From an uncultured Bacteroidota bacterium (lineage in GTDB: Bacteria > Bacteroidota > Bacteroidia > Bacteroidales > P3), in NCBI GenBank assembly GCA_902774395.1, contig CACYIK010000002.1, positions 149,299-213,298 on the forward strand: 64,000 nucleotides of DNA, read 5' to 3'. The notes under the pieces are model-generated. The model did no database searches and was not told where the DNA came from. It saw only the letters and a program-made list of their open reading frames with translations. Positions 9,331 through 19,109 of this stretch are shown one piece after another. A program made the position numbers and the translations under genes. Numbering within the stretch: position 1 is the first letter of the stretch; each line of letters begins with the position of its first letter.

Positions 9331-9358
9331 GGGCTGACACAATGTTTTGCGTCAGCCC
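9331..9358 (+). terminator. Hairpin terminator between rsmG and folD
   Basis: GGGCTGAC at 9331-9338 pairs with GTCAGCCC at 9351-9358. It lies between two convergent genes and may serve either strand; an ATTT follows on the plus strand. Confidence 0.7.
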
Positions 9359-9360
9359 TA

Positions 9361-9493
9361 TTTCATCACTCATCATTCATCACTCATCATTCATCACTCA
9401 TCATTCATCACTCATCACTTTCATTCATCACTCATCATTCATCACTCATCATTCATCACTCATCACTCATCATTCATCACTCATCATTCATCA
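9361..9493. repeat. Long 7-bp-period array next to the folD stop codon
   Basis: About 19 units alternating ATTCATC and ACTCATC, with one irregular stretch near 9418, ending directly at the folD stop codon. It is the longest and most regular array here. It is not CRISPR: there are no spacers. Confidence 0.9.
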
Positions 9494-10375
9494 CTATTTA
9501 GCGGCTTCGTGGCGTTTGTAGGCGGCCATGGTGTTCTGCAGCAGCGAGACAATGGTCAAAGGTCCCACGCCGCCGGGGACGGGAGTCACCCAGCTGCAGT
9601 GCTTGTCGACCTCGCTGTGTTTCACGTCGCCAATGACGCGGTAGCCGTTCTTCTTCGTGGCGTCGGGCACACGGTGGATACCCACGTCGACGACGACGGC
9701 ACCTTCCTTGACCATATCTTCGGTGACGAACTCGGGTTTGCCAATGGCGACAACGAGGATGTCGGCCTGGAGGCAGAGTTCCTTGAGGTTCTGCGTCTTG
9801 CTGTGGCACAGGGTGACGGTGCAGTCGAAACCCTTACGGCTCAGCAGGTTGGCCACGGGTGTTCCGACGATATTCGAGCGGCCGAGGACGACACAATGCT
9901 TGCCGGCGGTCTCAATACCATAGCGTTTGAGCAGTGTGCAGATGCCCATGGGGGTGGCGGGGAGGAAGCACTCCTCGCCGAGGACCATGCGGCCGATGTT
10001 GATGGGGGTAAAGCCGTCGACGTCCTTGTCGGGCGAGATGGCATTGATAACCTTCTGCTCGTTGATATGTTTGGGCAGGGGCAGCTGTACGATGAAGCCG
10101 TCGATGTCGGGGTCGTTGTTGAGGAACGCTATCGTCTCCAGCAGTTGTGCCTCGGTGGTTTTCTCGCTCATGCGGTAGACACTGGAGGTGAAGCCCACCT
10201 CGTGGGAGGATTTCTCCTTGTTGGCGACATAGGTCATGCTGGCCCCGTCCTCGCCTACAATTACAGCGGCCAGATGGGGAGCACGGTGACCTTGCTGGGT
10301 CAGCGCACGCACCTCATTGGCTATCTCGTCCTTGATTTGCAAGGCCAACGCCTTGCCGTCCAATAATTCTGTCAT
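9494..10375 (-). CDS. folD: Bifunctional methylenetetrahydrofolate dehydrogenase/cyclohydrolase FolD
   Basis: Interconverts 5,10-methylene- and 10-formyl-tetrahydrofolate. The 293-residue protein starts [18 protein letters not shown]; it has [13 protein letters not shown] around the catalytic Lys, [16 protein letters not shown], and the C-terminal signature [22 protein letters not shown] at 10373-10375 was chosen over an upstream extension that does not match the family. The stop codon abuts the long array. Confidence 0.95.
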   Translation of the reverse strand: MTELLDGKALALQIKDEIANEVRALTQQGHRAPHLAAVIVGEDGASMTYVANKEKSSHEVGFTSSVYRMSEKTTEAQLLETIAFLNNDPDIDGFIVQLPLPKHINEQKVINAISPDKDVDGFTPINIGRMVLGEECFLPATPMGICTLLKRYGIETAGKHCVVLGRSNIVGTPVANLLSRKGFDCTVTLCHSKTQNLKELCLQADILVVAIGKPEFVTEDMVKEGAVVVDVGIHRVPDATKKNGYRVIGDVKHSEVDKHCSWVTPVPGGVGPLTIVSLLQNTMAAYKRHEAAK

Positions 10376-10396
10376 AAAAACAACTTTTATTATTTT

Positions 10397-10542
10397 TGAA
10401 GACAAGATTTTCTTTTTTTGAAGACAAGAAGGGACAAGAAAAGACAACTTAAGGTCTTTTTCATTGTCGCTCCCTTGCAATCATATTGAATCTCTTGTCA
10501 TTAATTTTTGTTCTTTCTTGTCCTTTCTTGTCTTTCAAGAAG
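10397..10542. repeat. Inverted pair of GACAAG-type arrays between folD and ffh
   Basis: Left arm (10397-10449) has repeated AAGACAAG and GGGACAAG words; right arm (10494-10542) has the inverted CTTGTCCTTT and CTTGTCTTTC words. About 45 bases lie between the arms. The period is nearer 9-10 than 7. Confidence 0.7.
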
Positions 10543-10558
10543 AAAAGGGGATTGTCTT

Positions 10559-11878
10559 TTATCGGCGTCTTCGTATCGGCATCTTGCCTCCGTTTTTGGA
10601 GACCATCTTCATCATCTTGCGGGTGTCGTCGAACTGCTTGAGGAAGCGGTTGAGTTCCTGGATAGAGCGGCCGCTACCGTTGGCGATGCGCTGCTTGCGG
10701 CTGCCGTTGAGGCAGGAGGGATTCTGGCGCTCGTAGGGTGTCATCGAGCCTATCATGGCCTCGATGGGCTTGAAGGCATCGTCGCTGATCTCGACGTCCT
10801 TGGTGAGCTTGCTCATGCCGGGGATCATGCCGATGAGGTCTTTCATCGAGCCCATCTTCTTGATCTGGGCTATCTGGGAGAGGAAGTCGTCGAAGTTGTA
10901 CTCATTGTGCATCAACTTCTTCTGAATCTTGCGGGCTTCCATCTCGTCGTACTGTTCCTGGGCACGCTCGACGAGGCTGACCACGTCGCCCATGCCGAGG
11001 ATACGGTTGGCCATACGGTCGGGGTGGAACACATCGAGGGCATCCATCTTCTCGCCGATACCGACGAACTTGATGGGCTTTTCCACTGTGTAGCGGATGG
11101 TGAGGGCGGCACCGCCGCGGGTGTCGCCGTCGAGCTTGGTGAGGACGACGCCGTCGAAGTCGATGCGGTCGTTGAAAGCCTTGGCGGTATTCACGGCATC
11201 CTGACCGGTCATGGAGTCGACCACAAAGAGTGTTTCCTGCGGTTGCAGTTCGCGTTTGAGGGCGGCGATTTCATCCATCATCTCCTCGTCGACAGCCAGA
11301 CGGCCGGCGGTATCGACGATGACGACATTGTATCCGCGGCTCTTGGCCTCGTTGATGGCATGCTTGGCGATCTCGACGGGATTGCGGTTGCCCTCTTCGG
11401 TATAGACAGGCACCTGGACCTGTTCGCCGAGAGTCTGCAACTGGCTGATAGCGGCTGGACGGTAGACGTCGCCAGCGACGAGCAACACGCTCTTACCCTT
11501 TTTGGTCTTCAGATAGTTGGCCAGCTTGGCGCTGAAAGTGGTCTTACCGGAACCCTGCAAGCCAGCGATGAGGATGATGGCGGGCTGGCCTTTGATGTTG
11601 ATCTCCACGGCCTCGGAGCCCATGAGCTCGGTGAGTTTCTCGTGGACGATCTTCACCATCAACTGGCCGGGCTCGATGCTCTGGATGACGTTGCGGCCCA
11701 GGGCCTCAGCCTTCACCTTGTCGGTGAATTCCTTGGCGATGGGATAGCTGACATCGGCGTCGAGCAGCGCCTTGCGCACCTCCTTGACGGTCTCGGCAAT
11801 GTTAATATCGGTAATGGACCCTTTTCCACGAAGGGTATGTAACGCTTTCTCTATCTTACTACTAAGGTTCTCAAACAT
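10559..11878 (-). CDS. ffh: Signal recognition particle protein Ffh
   Basis: GTPase that binds signal sequences with 4.5S RNA and targets ribosomes to the membrane. The 439-residue protein has the N-domain start MFENLSSKIEKALHTLRGKG, P-loop GLQGSGKTT near residue 107, DTAGRL, TKLDGDTRGGAAL, and the Met-rich M domain with SMTPYERQNP and KQRIANGSG. A -7 box lies 27 bases upstream of the ATG. Confidence 0.96.
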   Translation of the reverse strand: MFENLSSKIEKALHTLRGKGSITDINIAETVKEVRKALLDADVSYPIAKEFTDKVKAEALGRNVIQSIEPGQLMVKIVHEKLTELMGSEAVEINIKGQPAIILIAGLQGSGKTTFSAKLANYLKTKKGKSVLLVAGDVYRPAAISQLQTLGEQVQVPVYTEEGNRNPVEIAKHAINEAKSRGYNVVIVDTAGRLAVDEEMMDEIAALKRELQPQETLFVVDSMTGQDAVNTAKAFNDRIDFDGVVLTKLDGDTRGGAALTIRYTVEKPIKFVGIGEKMDALDVFHPDRMANRILGMGDVVSLVERAQEQYDEMEARKIQKKLMHNEYNFDDFLSQIAQIKKMGSMKDLIGMIPGMSKLTKDVEISDDAFKPIEAMIGSMTPYERQNPSCLNGSRKQRIANGSGRSIQELNRFLKQFDDTRKMMKMVSKNGGKMPIRRRR

Positions 11879-11904
11879 AGTCTACAGGGCATTATTTTCC
11901 GTTG

Positions 11905-11912
11905 CAAAAGTA
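11905..11912 (-). promoter_or_regulatory. Promoter -7 box for ffh
   Basis: Minus-strand TACTTTTG at 11905-11912 matches TAnnTTTG. Confidence 0.6.
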
Positions 11913-11943
11913 CGGAAAATAAGCGACGTGGCAAAATTTATTT

Positions 11944-13068
11944 TTAAAGACCGCGCGAGAAAGCGAAGATGGAGGAGTCGTCGGGCGCAGGCACAAAAGG
12001 AGCATAGGGACCCACCAGCGTGTCGGGAGCCACAAGGGGCTGGATAAGGCATACCACCCCGCCACGGGCCCGCACCTCGAGGCCGAGGAGCAGGTTGTCG
12101 TTTTCATCGAGCCCCGTCACACGGTAGAACTTGAACTGGTAGTATTTCCGTGGCACACGGGTAGAGTCGAGCAGACGGCAGAAGTCGGGATGGCTGTCGA
12201 CCCACTGCTGCCTTTTCTTGCTGCTCGCCACCGACGGCTTGTCGGCCGGCGAGGCGTAGAATTCGGTATAGCGGACAGGGACGATGAAACTGTAGTGGTA
12301 GAGCTCGGCGGGGTTGTTCTGGAAGCGGCGCCGGAGACCCGCACGCCAGTCGACCTTGTCATCCGGATAGCGACGCCGCAGTTGGCGGACCATCACCTTC
12401 TCGTCGATGGTGCTGTCGGGATGATAGAAAGAATACCAGTTGCGGGCATAATAGTGACGGATGCTCTGGGGATTGTGGTTGGGCGACAGGTAGACGTAAT
12501 ACTCGAAGAGCTTGGAAGCCTTCACCGTGGCAGTGCCGAAGACTTTGGCCAGCGCGTCGAGCAAAGACTGGTTCTGCCCCACGGCACAGCCGTGGAGGAA
12601 GACAAGGGTACGACTGTCGACGATGCCGCTGTCGAGCGTCGGCAACGTAGAGTCGGCCATGGCCTGACGCAGGCTAGCCGCCGAGATGCGGGCACCATGC
12701 GGGGTCACCGTAGCCTGCAGGTCGATAAACTCATTGCCATGCGAGACAAGGTTGACGAGGCCGTAAGGGCGGTCGTTGACAGTGTCGGGGTGGCTGTTGA
12801 GCCATCCGATGACCTGCTTTAGCGACGTCAGGTTGTCAACCACCACCTCCGTACGCTCGTCGGGGTTGAGGCGGTAGTAGTGGTTGGCCATGGTATAATA
12901 CTGGTTGTTGGCCGACTGGTCGCTCCCCAGGATAAAGGTAACCGAAGTGCGCGGCACTGTGTCGAGCACTTCGGTCACGGTGTCTACCGTGTCAGCCTCC
13001 GGGGATGGTGCCGGCTGGCAGCAGCAAACAAAAAGCGGGAAGAGCAGAAAAAGCTTTACGACTCTCAC
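11944..13068 (-). CDS. Secreted caspase-like (clan CD-like) lipoprotein
   Basis: The signal peptide ends in a Cys cluster (FVCCC, residues 13-17), suggesting lipidation. Residues about 100-170 carry a hydrophobic strand ending in Ser-His-Gly (LVNLVSHGN, His110), and about 50 residues later a strand ending in a Cys (TLVFLHGCAVG, Cys161), followed by SLLDALAKVFG. That spacing and form fit the His-Cys dyad of caspase-like folds, and the second motif recalls DUF4347 and CHAT domains. Function is inferred only from these motifs. It overlaps the upstream VIT/vWA gene by 4 bases and is probably co-translated with it. Confidence 0.7.
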   Translation of the reverse strand: MRVVKLFLLFPLFVCCCQPAPSPEADTVDTVTEVLDTVPRTSVTFILGSDQSANNQYYTMANHYYRLNPDERTEVVVDNLTSLKQVIGWLNSHPDTVNDRPYGLVNLVSHGNEFIDLQATVTPHGARISAASLRQAMADSTLPTLDSGIVDSRTLVFLHGCAVGQNQSLLDALAKVFGTATVKASKLFEYYVYLSPNHNPQSIRHYYARNWYSFYHPDSTIDEKVMVRQLRRRYPDDKVDWRAGLRRRFQNNPAELYHYSFIVPVRYTEFYASPADKPSVASSKKRQQWVDSHPDFCRLLDSTRVPRKYYQFKFYRVTGLDENDNLLLGLEVRARGGVVCLIQPLVAPDTLVGPYAPFVPAPDDSSIFAFSRGL

Positions 13069-15437
13069 TTTCCACTATTTGTCGGATGCTTGAAGACGAT
13101 GGGCAGGTTGAACTGCACACGGACGGGCTTGCCACGCTGGGTACCAGGTTTCCACTTGGGCATCATGGACACCACACGCACGGCCTCCTGGCCACAGCCG
13201 CCACCGATGTCGCGCAACACCTTGATATTGGTAATAGAGCCATCCGTCTCAACGGTGAACGTGACATATACCTTACCCTCAATCTTATTTTTCAGGGCAA
13301 CTTCGGGATATCTAATATTGCGCTGGACGAAGGCGAAGAGTGAATCCATGCCGCCGGGGAATTCGGGGTCGTTCTCGACGACGGTGAAAATCTCGGTCTC
13401 CTCCTCCTCTTCCTCGACAGCCAAAATGGTGGTGACATTGGGGCTCTTCCTTACGCTACCCTGCATGTTCACCATGCCATCCTCGCCACGGGCGTAGCCC
13501 ATGCCTCCCACAGTTGCCACCTCGTAACCCACGGCAGCGTCGCTGACACCTTCGGGCATCGGTACGGGCTGCTTGACGGTGGTCTGCTTGCCATCCTTGT
13601 TCACCACCTGCTCGTCGATGGCGATGAAGGAGGTGTAGTTGGTCATCAGGTTGTATTTCAGGCCAAGTTCGAGAATCTTCTTGGCATTGGGATCGTCCTC
13701 GTTGCCATACTGGCCCACCAGGTAGTCGAGGAACTTGATTCGCTCACGAGCCCAAAGATAGCGCAGTGCGGCATTGGCACTGTCGGGCTTCGTCTGGCTG
13801 ATATCGAACGTCTGCTTCCAGCTCTTGCGTCCCACCTTGCCGCTGAGGGTAAGCTTGCCAGCGGCCTTGCCTTTGTACTTGCCATAGATGAGGATGGGGC
13901 GCTCGGCCATCATATCGGGCACCGCCACGGGTTCCACGTCGTAGGTCTCAAAGCCCTTGGTGTCAACTTTGATGCGGGTCAACACAGGGGTGTTGATATA
14001 CTGGCGGAAACGCTCGGCCTGCTTGGCTGCCTCGGCCTGCTTGGTGACGATAAAGGGTTCGCCGCCGCCGGCGAAAGCCATGCCTTCAATGAGGTAGCGG
14101 TTCACGCTGCTGCCGATGCCGAAAGCAAAGAAATTGGCCTTGTTACTATTATTGCGAATCATCTCGAAGCAGGCTTTCTCAACATCGACATATCCGTCGG
14201 TGGCGATAACGAAGGTACGCGCCATATCCTCGTCGGGCAGAGGTATGGCGTAAGCCGTCTTCAGAGCGTCAAGAACCTCGGTGCTGCTCCACTTGTTGGC
14301 ACTCTTGATAAAATTGATGGCCCTCTCCACATTCTCCGCCGTGGCGTTGACTGAGGTGGGGCTGAGGATATCGGCATTGCTCGAGAAGAGAATCACATTG
14401 AACTTATCCTGCGGATTGAGGTTGACGATGAGATTGCGCATCAGCTGCTTGGAGACTTCCATCGGGAAACCCCACATCGAGCCCGAGACGTCGACAATGA
14501 AGATGTATTCACGCGGCGGAATGTTCTCTTTCTGGATACGCTTGGGAGGCTGCACCATGGCAAGGAAGAAGTTCTCATCCTTACCCTCGTAGAGCATCAC
14601 GCCGCTCTCTATCTGATTGCCTTTCAACGAATATTTTACGATAACGTCGCGATTGCCGCCCTGCTTCTCCGAGGGGTCGAGGCGAAGGTTGGCAGTGCGA
14701 AGGTCGGGATTGGAAACCTTCATTTTGTGCGAGGTGCAGACGACATCCTGGAGGGGCATGGCGCCATGGATGGTCAACTCATAGCCGAAAGTATAGGTCG
14801 GAGCCTCGCCCTCATGGGTATAGGGGGTGTTGACGAAGCCGTCGTCGGTACCGTGCTCCTGCTTCGGGCTGCTGTAGCGCGGACCCACCACCGTGGGGTA
14901 GACGAAGCTGTAGACGCCGTTCTCGGGAACCAACAGCTCGGTGTAGCGCAGCTCCACCTCGATGGTGTCGCCCGGCATGATGTTGCTCACATTCATCGTG
15001 AAGACATTGGGACGGCTCTGTTCCAGCAGCGAGGCGCGCTTGCCCTCCTGCTTGGCCTTCTCATAGTCGGCACGAGCTTTCTTCTTCTCCTCAATCTTGG
15101 CGGTGATGCGGCGGTCGCCGATGCGCATCTGCATGGCATAGACGGCGGCACGCGTCGACATCGGGAAGGTGTAGATGGCCTCCAACGGGTGTTTGCCGGT
15201 GTTCACATACACCTGGCTCACCGTAACGTCGGCGATAGAGCCCACGATGTCGGTCTTCACCGAGGTAGCCTTCAACGGCAGACCGTCGGTCTCGGGATTG
15301 TTGCTAACCACCACAAAATAGGGGGAGAGCGTCTTGTCGGCATCGTCTTTGTCGCGCTGGGCGAAAGCTTGTCCGACGAACATGACACCCACTGCCAGCA
15401 GGGTCACAAACCTGCGCAAGGAAAATGTTGTTTTCAT
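13065..15437 (-). CDS. VIT-vWA domain protein with C-terminal TonB domain
   Basis: The 790-residue protein has a signal peptide (cleavage after GQAFA), an N-terminal VIT domain (VTVSQVYVNTG, YTFPMSTRAAVYAM), a von Willebrand A domain with MIDAS motif DVSGSMWG near 318, and a C-terminal TonB-type energy domain with IEGKVYVTFTVETDGSI and MPKWKPGTQRGKPV. VIT-vWA proteins bind partner proteins through a metal ion; TonB C-terminal domains contact outer-membrane proteins. The fusion suggests a periplasmic protein coupling a binding platform to the outer membrane. It overlaps the caspase-like gene by 4 bases. Confidence 0.88.
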   Translation of the reverse strand: MKTTFSLRRFVTLLAVGVMFVGQAFAQRDKDDADKTLSPYFVVVSNNPETDGLPLKATSVKTDIVGSIADVTVSQVYVNTGKHPLEAIYTFPMSTRAAVYAMQMRIGDRRITAKIEEKKKARADYEKAKQEGKRASLLEQSRPNVFTMNVSNIMPGDTIEVELRYTELLVPENGVYSFVYPTVVGPRYSSPKQEHGTDDGFVNTPYTHEGEAPTYTFGYELTIHGAMPLQDVVCTSHKMKVSNPDLRTANLRLDPSEKQGGNRDVIVKYSLKGNQIESGVMLYEGKDENFFLAMVQPPKRIQKENIPPREYIFIVDVSGSMWGFPMEVSKQLMRNLIVNLNPQDKFNVILFSSNADILSPTSVNATAENVERAINFIKSANKWSSTEVLDALKTAYAIPLPDEDMARTFVIATDGYVDVEKACFEMIRNNSNKANFFAFGIGSSVNRYLIEGMAFAGGGEPFIVTKQAEAAKQAERFRQYINTPVLTRIKVDTKGFETYDVEPVAVPDMMAERPILIYGKYKGKAAGKLTLSGKVGRKSWKQTFDISQTKPDSANAALRYLWARERIKFLDYLVGQYGNEDDPNAKKILELGLKYNLMTNYTSFIAIDEQVVNKDGKQTTVKQPVPMPEGVSDAAVGYEVATVGGMGYARGEDGMVNMQGSVRKSPNVTTILAVEEEEEETEIFTVVENDPEFPGGMDSLFAFVQRNIRYPEVALKNKIEGKVYVTFTVETDGSITNIKVLRDIGGGCGQEAVRVVSMMPKWKPGTQRGKPVRVQFNLPIVFKHPTNSGK

Positions 15438-15499
15438 AGGTTGATTTATTAAAAAAGGTTTGATTCAATAACGGCCACTCGCAAGAAAAATTGCACCCT

Positions 15500-16876
15500 C
15501 TATGCAAAAAGTGCGCGGAAGGCCTCCTCGATGACGCTGACGGAGACAATCTCAAGGTGGTAGCGTTTGGGGTCGAGCTCGCGGAGGTTGTATTTCGATA
15601 TAAATATCTTCTCGAAGCCCAAACGGTCGGCTTCGGCCACACGCTGTTCGACACGGGCTACAGGGCGCACCTCGCCGCTCAAGCCCAACTCGGCAGCGAA
15701 GGCGATGCGCGGCGAGATGGGAATATCGACATTGGAACTCAATATGGCACAAGCCACCGCCAGGTCGATGGCGGGGTCGTTGACACGCAGGCCGCCGGCG
15801 ATATTCAAGAATACGTCTTTGGCTCCGAGCTTGAAACCGCAGCGTTTCTCCAAGACTGCCAGCAGCATGGAAAGACGGCGCATATCGAAACCGTTGGCAT
15901 TCCTTTGCGGCGTGCCATAGACGGCACTGGAGACCAGGCTCTGCACCTCGATGAACATCGGACGCGCACCTTCGAGGGTAGCGGCCACGGCGGCACCGCT
16001 GAGCGTCTCATCGCGCTGGCTGAGAAGGAACTCGCTGGGGTTGGGAACCTCGCGCAACCCGTTGCCCTGCATCTCGAAGATGCCTATCTCGGCAGTGGAA
16101 CCGAAGCGGTTCTTCAGGGCGCGGAGAATGCGATAGCCGTAATTGCGGTCGCCCTCGAACTGGAGGACAGCGTCGACAATATGTTCCATCACCTTGGGGC
16201 CTGCCAAAGTGCCGTCCTTGGTGATATGGCCGATGAGAAGCACGGGCACACCTGTAGTTTTGGCATAATGCTGGAACTCGGTGGTACACTGGCGTATCTG
16301 ACTCACGCTGCCGGCGGGTGAGTCTATATCCTCGGTGGAGATGGTCTGGATGGAGTCGACAACGAGAATATCGGGCTGCACGGCATCGATATGCTCGAAG
16401 ATACGTTGCGTGACGGTCTCGCTGACGACAAACAGCTCTTGGACCGCCGGCATCCCTGCCGGCACCAGCCTGTCGGCACGCATCTTGATTTGCTGTTCGC
16501 TCTCCTCACCGCTGACATAGAGGAGCTTGCGGTCGTGGATGGAGAGGGCCGTCTGGAGGAGAAGAGTGGATTTGCCGATGCCGGGCTCGCCACCCAGCAG
16601 CAACAGGCTCCCCGGAACGATGCCGCCACCCAGCACACGGTCGAACTCGCCACAATGGGTGGGTATGCGCTTCGTCTCGCTGTAAGTAACATCCTGAATA
16701 CGCTTGGGGACAGAGAGTGTCTGAGTGGCCGAGTGTCTAAGTGACTGTATGGGGGTAGCCTTCACCACTTCCTCGGCGAAGGTGCCGAACTTGCCACACT
16801 CGGGGCAGCGGCCCAGCCAGGACGACGACTGGTAGCCGCATTCCTGACAGAAATAATATGTCTTTGCTTTAGCCAT
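15500..16876 (-). CDS. radA: DNA repair protein RadA
   Basis: RadA (Sms) is a RecA-like ATPase driving branch migration in recombination. The 458-residue protein has the N-terminal zinc motif CQECGYQ...CPEC, P-loop GEPGIGKST near 96, the RadA-specific KNRFG motif, and a C-terminal Lon-like domain. An 8-bp-period array (16713-16748) encodes the linker between the zinc finger and the ATPase core (SLRHSATQTLS). Confidence 0.95.
   Translation of the reverse strand: MAKAKTYYFCQECGYQSSSWLGRCPECGKFGTFAEEVVKATPIQSLRHSATQTLSVPKRIQDVTYSETKRIPTHCGEFDRVLGGGIVPGSLLLLGGEPGIGKSTLLLQTALSIHDRKLLYVSGEESEQQIKMRADRLVPAGMPAVQELFVVSETVTQRIFEHIDAVQPDILVVDSIQTISTEDIDSPAGSVSQIRQCTTEFQHYAKTTGVPVLLIGHITKDGTLAGPKVMEHIVDAVLQFEGDRNYGYRILRALKNRFGSTAEIGIFEMQGNGLREVPNPSEFLLSQRDETLSGAAVAATLEGARPMFIEVQSLVSSAVYGTPQRNANGFDMRRLSMLLAVLEKRCGFKLGAKDVFLNIAGGLRVNDPAIDLAVACAILSSNVDIPISPRIAFAAELGLSGEVRPVARVEQRVAEADRLGFEKIFISKYNLRELDPKRYHLEIVSVSVIEEAFRALFA
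16713..16748. repeat. 8-bp-period array inside radA
   Basis: GTGTCTGA, GTGGCCGA, GTGTCTAA and GTGACTGT units in frame, in the interdomain linker of RadA. Confidence 0.8.
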
Positions 16877-16894
16877 AAACGTAAAACGTTAAAC

Positions 16895-18145
16895 CTAAAA
16901 CTCTTCTATAACCTTGTCCACACGGTAGACCTTGTCACCGCGGTGGAGCAGTTCTTTGGAGGCAAAAGAGAAACGGTCGCCCTGATGCACCTCGGGAACG
17001 GGGTCGCGGTCGGTGCGGAGTTCCTTTATCGTGTCACGGTAGACGCCGGTGGTTTCGCCGATAACCATCACCTCGTCGCCCACTTTCAGCGTCTCGTTGG
17101 TCTGCAGCTGCACCTCGGCGACATTTATCTTGCCGAAGTAGTTGCGCACGAGGCCCAGATAGACCTTGTTCTCTGTAGCCTGGGAGCCATAGCGCTCACT
17201 CCACTCGCCAAGACGGCGACCGAGGTAGTATCCATCCCAGAAGCCGCGGTTGAAGACCGTGGCGAGGCGCTGCATCCAGCTGTCGATTTTCTCCTTCGAG
17301 TAAGTGCCAGACTCGATAGCCTCGACAGCCTCGCGGTAGCACTCAGTGACGGTCCTCACATAGTCGGCACTCCTCCCCCGCCCTTCTATCTTCAGCACCC
17401 GCACACCAGCCTTCACAATCTTGTCGAGAAAGCCGATAGTGCAGAGGTCCTTGGGCGACATAATATACTCGTTGTCAATCTCCAACTCGAGGTCACTCTC
17501 CTTGTCCTTGACGATGTAGCCACGGCGGCAGAGCTGCAGACAGGCGCCGCGGTTGGCGGAGTAGTTGTAGTTGTCGAGCGAGAGGTAACACTTGCCGCTA
17601 ACACTCATGCAAAGGGCTCCGTGGGCAAAGACCTCGATTTGGACTAACTCCCCCTTGGGACCGCGGATGTTGTTGTCGCGGATGAACTTGGTAATCTCGG
17701 CCACCTGGCTGAGCGGCAGCTCGCGGGCAGTGACGACGACGTCGGCAAACTGCGAATACCAACGCACCGCCTCGGTGTTGGAGACATTGCACTGCGTGGA
17801 GATATGCACCTCGACGCCTATCTGGTTGGCATAGGAGATAACCGCCATATCGGAGGCGATGATGGCACTGATGCCGGCGGCTTTCGCCGCCTCGAGGAGA
17901 CGGTGCATCTCCGCAATCTCATCATTATATATAATGGTGTTCACCGTGAGGTAGGTGCGCACACCAGCCTCGCCAGTTATGCTGACGATACGCGGCAAGT
18001 CATCGACGGTGAAGTTGGCAGCGCTCCGCGAGCGCATATTCAACTTGCCCACACCAAAATAGACAGCGTTGGCGCCGCCCTGTATGGCGGCCTGTAGACT
18101 TTCCCACGAGCCCACAGGGCTCATTATTTCTATTTTATTCTGCAT
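16895..18145 (-). CDS. U32 family peptidase (TrhP/YegQ-like)
   Basis: U32 proteins of this type act in tRNA uridine-34 hydroxylation; collagenase roles are also reported. The 416-residue protein starts with the conserved IEIMSPVGSWESLQAAIQGG, followed by AVYFGVGKLNMR, and has the U32 signature EVFAHGALCMSVSGKCYLS with clustered Cys (CLQLCRR) that may bind an iron-sulfur cluster. It overlaps the downstream hydrolase gene by 11 bases. Confidence 0.9.
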   Translation of the reverse strand: MQNKIEIMSPVGSWESLQAAIQGGANAVYFGVGKLNMRSRSAANFTVDDLPRIVSITGEAGVRTYLTVNTIIYNDEIAEMHRLLEAAKAAGISAIIASDMAVISYANQIGVEVHISTQCNVSNTEAVRWYSQFADVVVTARELPLSQVAEITKFIRDNNIRGPKGELVQIEVFAHGALCMSVSGKCYLSLDNYNYSANRGACLQLCRRGYIVKDKESDLELEIDNEYIMSPKDLCTIGFLDKIVKAGVRVLKIEGRGRSADYVRTVTECYREAVEAIESGTYSKEKIDSWMQRLATVFNRGFWDGYYLGRRLGEWSERYGSQATENKVYLGLVRNYFGKINVAEVQLQTNETLKVGDEVMVIGETTGVYRDTIKELRTDRDPVPEVHQGDRFSFASKELLHRGDKVYRVDKVIEEF

Positions 18146-19103
18146 ACAAATCCTTCAGTGTCATATTAGTCCACTTGGTCGGCACCAGCCTGGTGTCACT
18201 CATGGTAGCGTCGAGGGTGGTGATACGTCCCGCGAGGGCCTGATTGACAAATCCACAGAAGAAGTCGACACTCCCCGGTAGCCAGGTGGCCACCTCGTGT
18301 CCTATTCCTTCGAAGCGCACTATCCAGCAGGGATAGCCCTGTCTCTGCATCCGTTTGAAGACCGTCTTGGCCCCATAGAGGGCATAGCTGAGTACCGCAG
18401 GGAACTTCTTATAAGCCACAATCTTATCCTTCGTGCCATGCAACAGCAGCGTCGGCGCCGGCGGCGTGGCCCACCTGGGTTTTCCATCACTCATGATGGC
18501 TCCGGCATAAGGTACCACGGCGGCAGGCTTCCAGCCATTCGGAAGGGCCGAGGCTTGAGGGAGGCTGTTGGCGCGGCACCAGTCGAGCTGCAGCACCGTG
18601 ATGGCACCTGCCGACGAACCCGTCAGCACCACCTTCGACGTATCCACGCCCAACTTCTCCGCATTCGCACAAACCCACGCCACCGCAGCGGCACAATCCT
18701 CCACAGCGATATCAATACAATACTGAAAAAGCTCCTGCATGTGCCATAAGCCGCTGAGTTTCGCCACCATGGCGGTATCCTTGAGTCCCAGCCGGTAGTC
18801 GATACTCACCACCGTGAAGCCCTTATCGCTGAGCATCTTGGCAATTGTCTGCTGATAGGCATTGTTGCGCTCACCCGCCACAAAGCCGCCACCAAACACC
18901 GCCACCACACAGGCCTTGTCGGCACGAGACTGCGCCGGACGCCACACGTCGAGATAGAGTGTCGAATCGCGCTCGACAAAAGCATAGGTATCCTGGGCCT
19001 CAGAAATTGAAAATTGAAAATTGAAAATTGAAAATAGTAGCAAAAATCCGATAGCTGTCCGCTGTCCGCTATCTGCTACCCGTTTATTTATTGGACATTT
19101 CAT
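18135..19103 (-). CDS. Exported alpha/beta hydrolase (esterase type)
   Basis: A 322-residue carboxylesterase-like hydrolase. Visible: oxyanion motif FGGGFVAG, nucleophile elbow GSSAGA, an acid in GTKDKIV and catalytic His in GIGHEV. Substrate unknown. The N-terminus is unusual: the hydrophobic core FLLLFSIFNFQFSIS of the signal peptide and the preceding VADSGQRTAIG are encoded by two adjacent 7-bp-period arrays (19001-19036 and 19049-19080). Other possible starts are inside the array, so the exact start is uncertain. Confidence 0.87.
   Translation of the reverse strand: MKCPINKRVADSGQRTAIGFLLLFSIFNFQFSISEAQDTYAFVERDSTLYLDVWRPAQSRADKACVVAVFGGGFVAGERNNAYQQTIAKMLSDKGFTVVSIDYRLGLKDTAMVAKLSGLWHMQELFQYCIDIAVEDCAAAVAWVCANAEKLGVDTSKVVLTGSSAGAITVLQLDWCRANSLPQASALPNGWKPAAVVPYAGAIMSDGKPRWATPPAPTLLLHGTKDKIVAYKKFPAVLSYALYGAKTVFKRMQRQGYPCWIVRFEGIGHEVATWLPGSVDFFCGFVNQALAGRITTLDATMSDTRLVPTKWTNMTLKDLYAE
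19001..19080. repeat. Two 7-bp-period arrays encoding the hydrolase signal peptide
   Basis: Plus strand: four AAATTGA units at 19001-19036, then GCTGTCC, GCTGTCC, GCTATCT and GCTACC units at 19049-19080. Read on the minus strand in frame they form the n- and h-regions of the signal peptide. Confidence 0.85.
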
Positions 19104-19109
19104 TTCGTT

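Noticed and set aside
9361..9493. Regular repeat that could be taken for a CRISPR array
   Set aside because: Units are 7 bases with no spacers, and no cas genes are present.
10508..11842. A 444-codon plus-strand frame opposite ffh
   Set aside because: Antisense shadow; no signal, domain or promoter.
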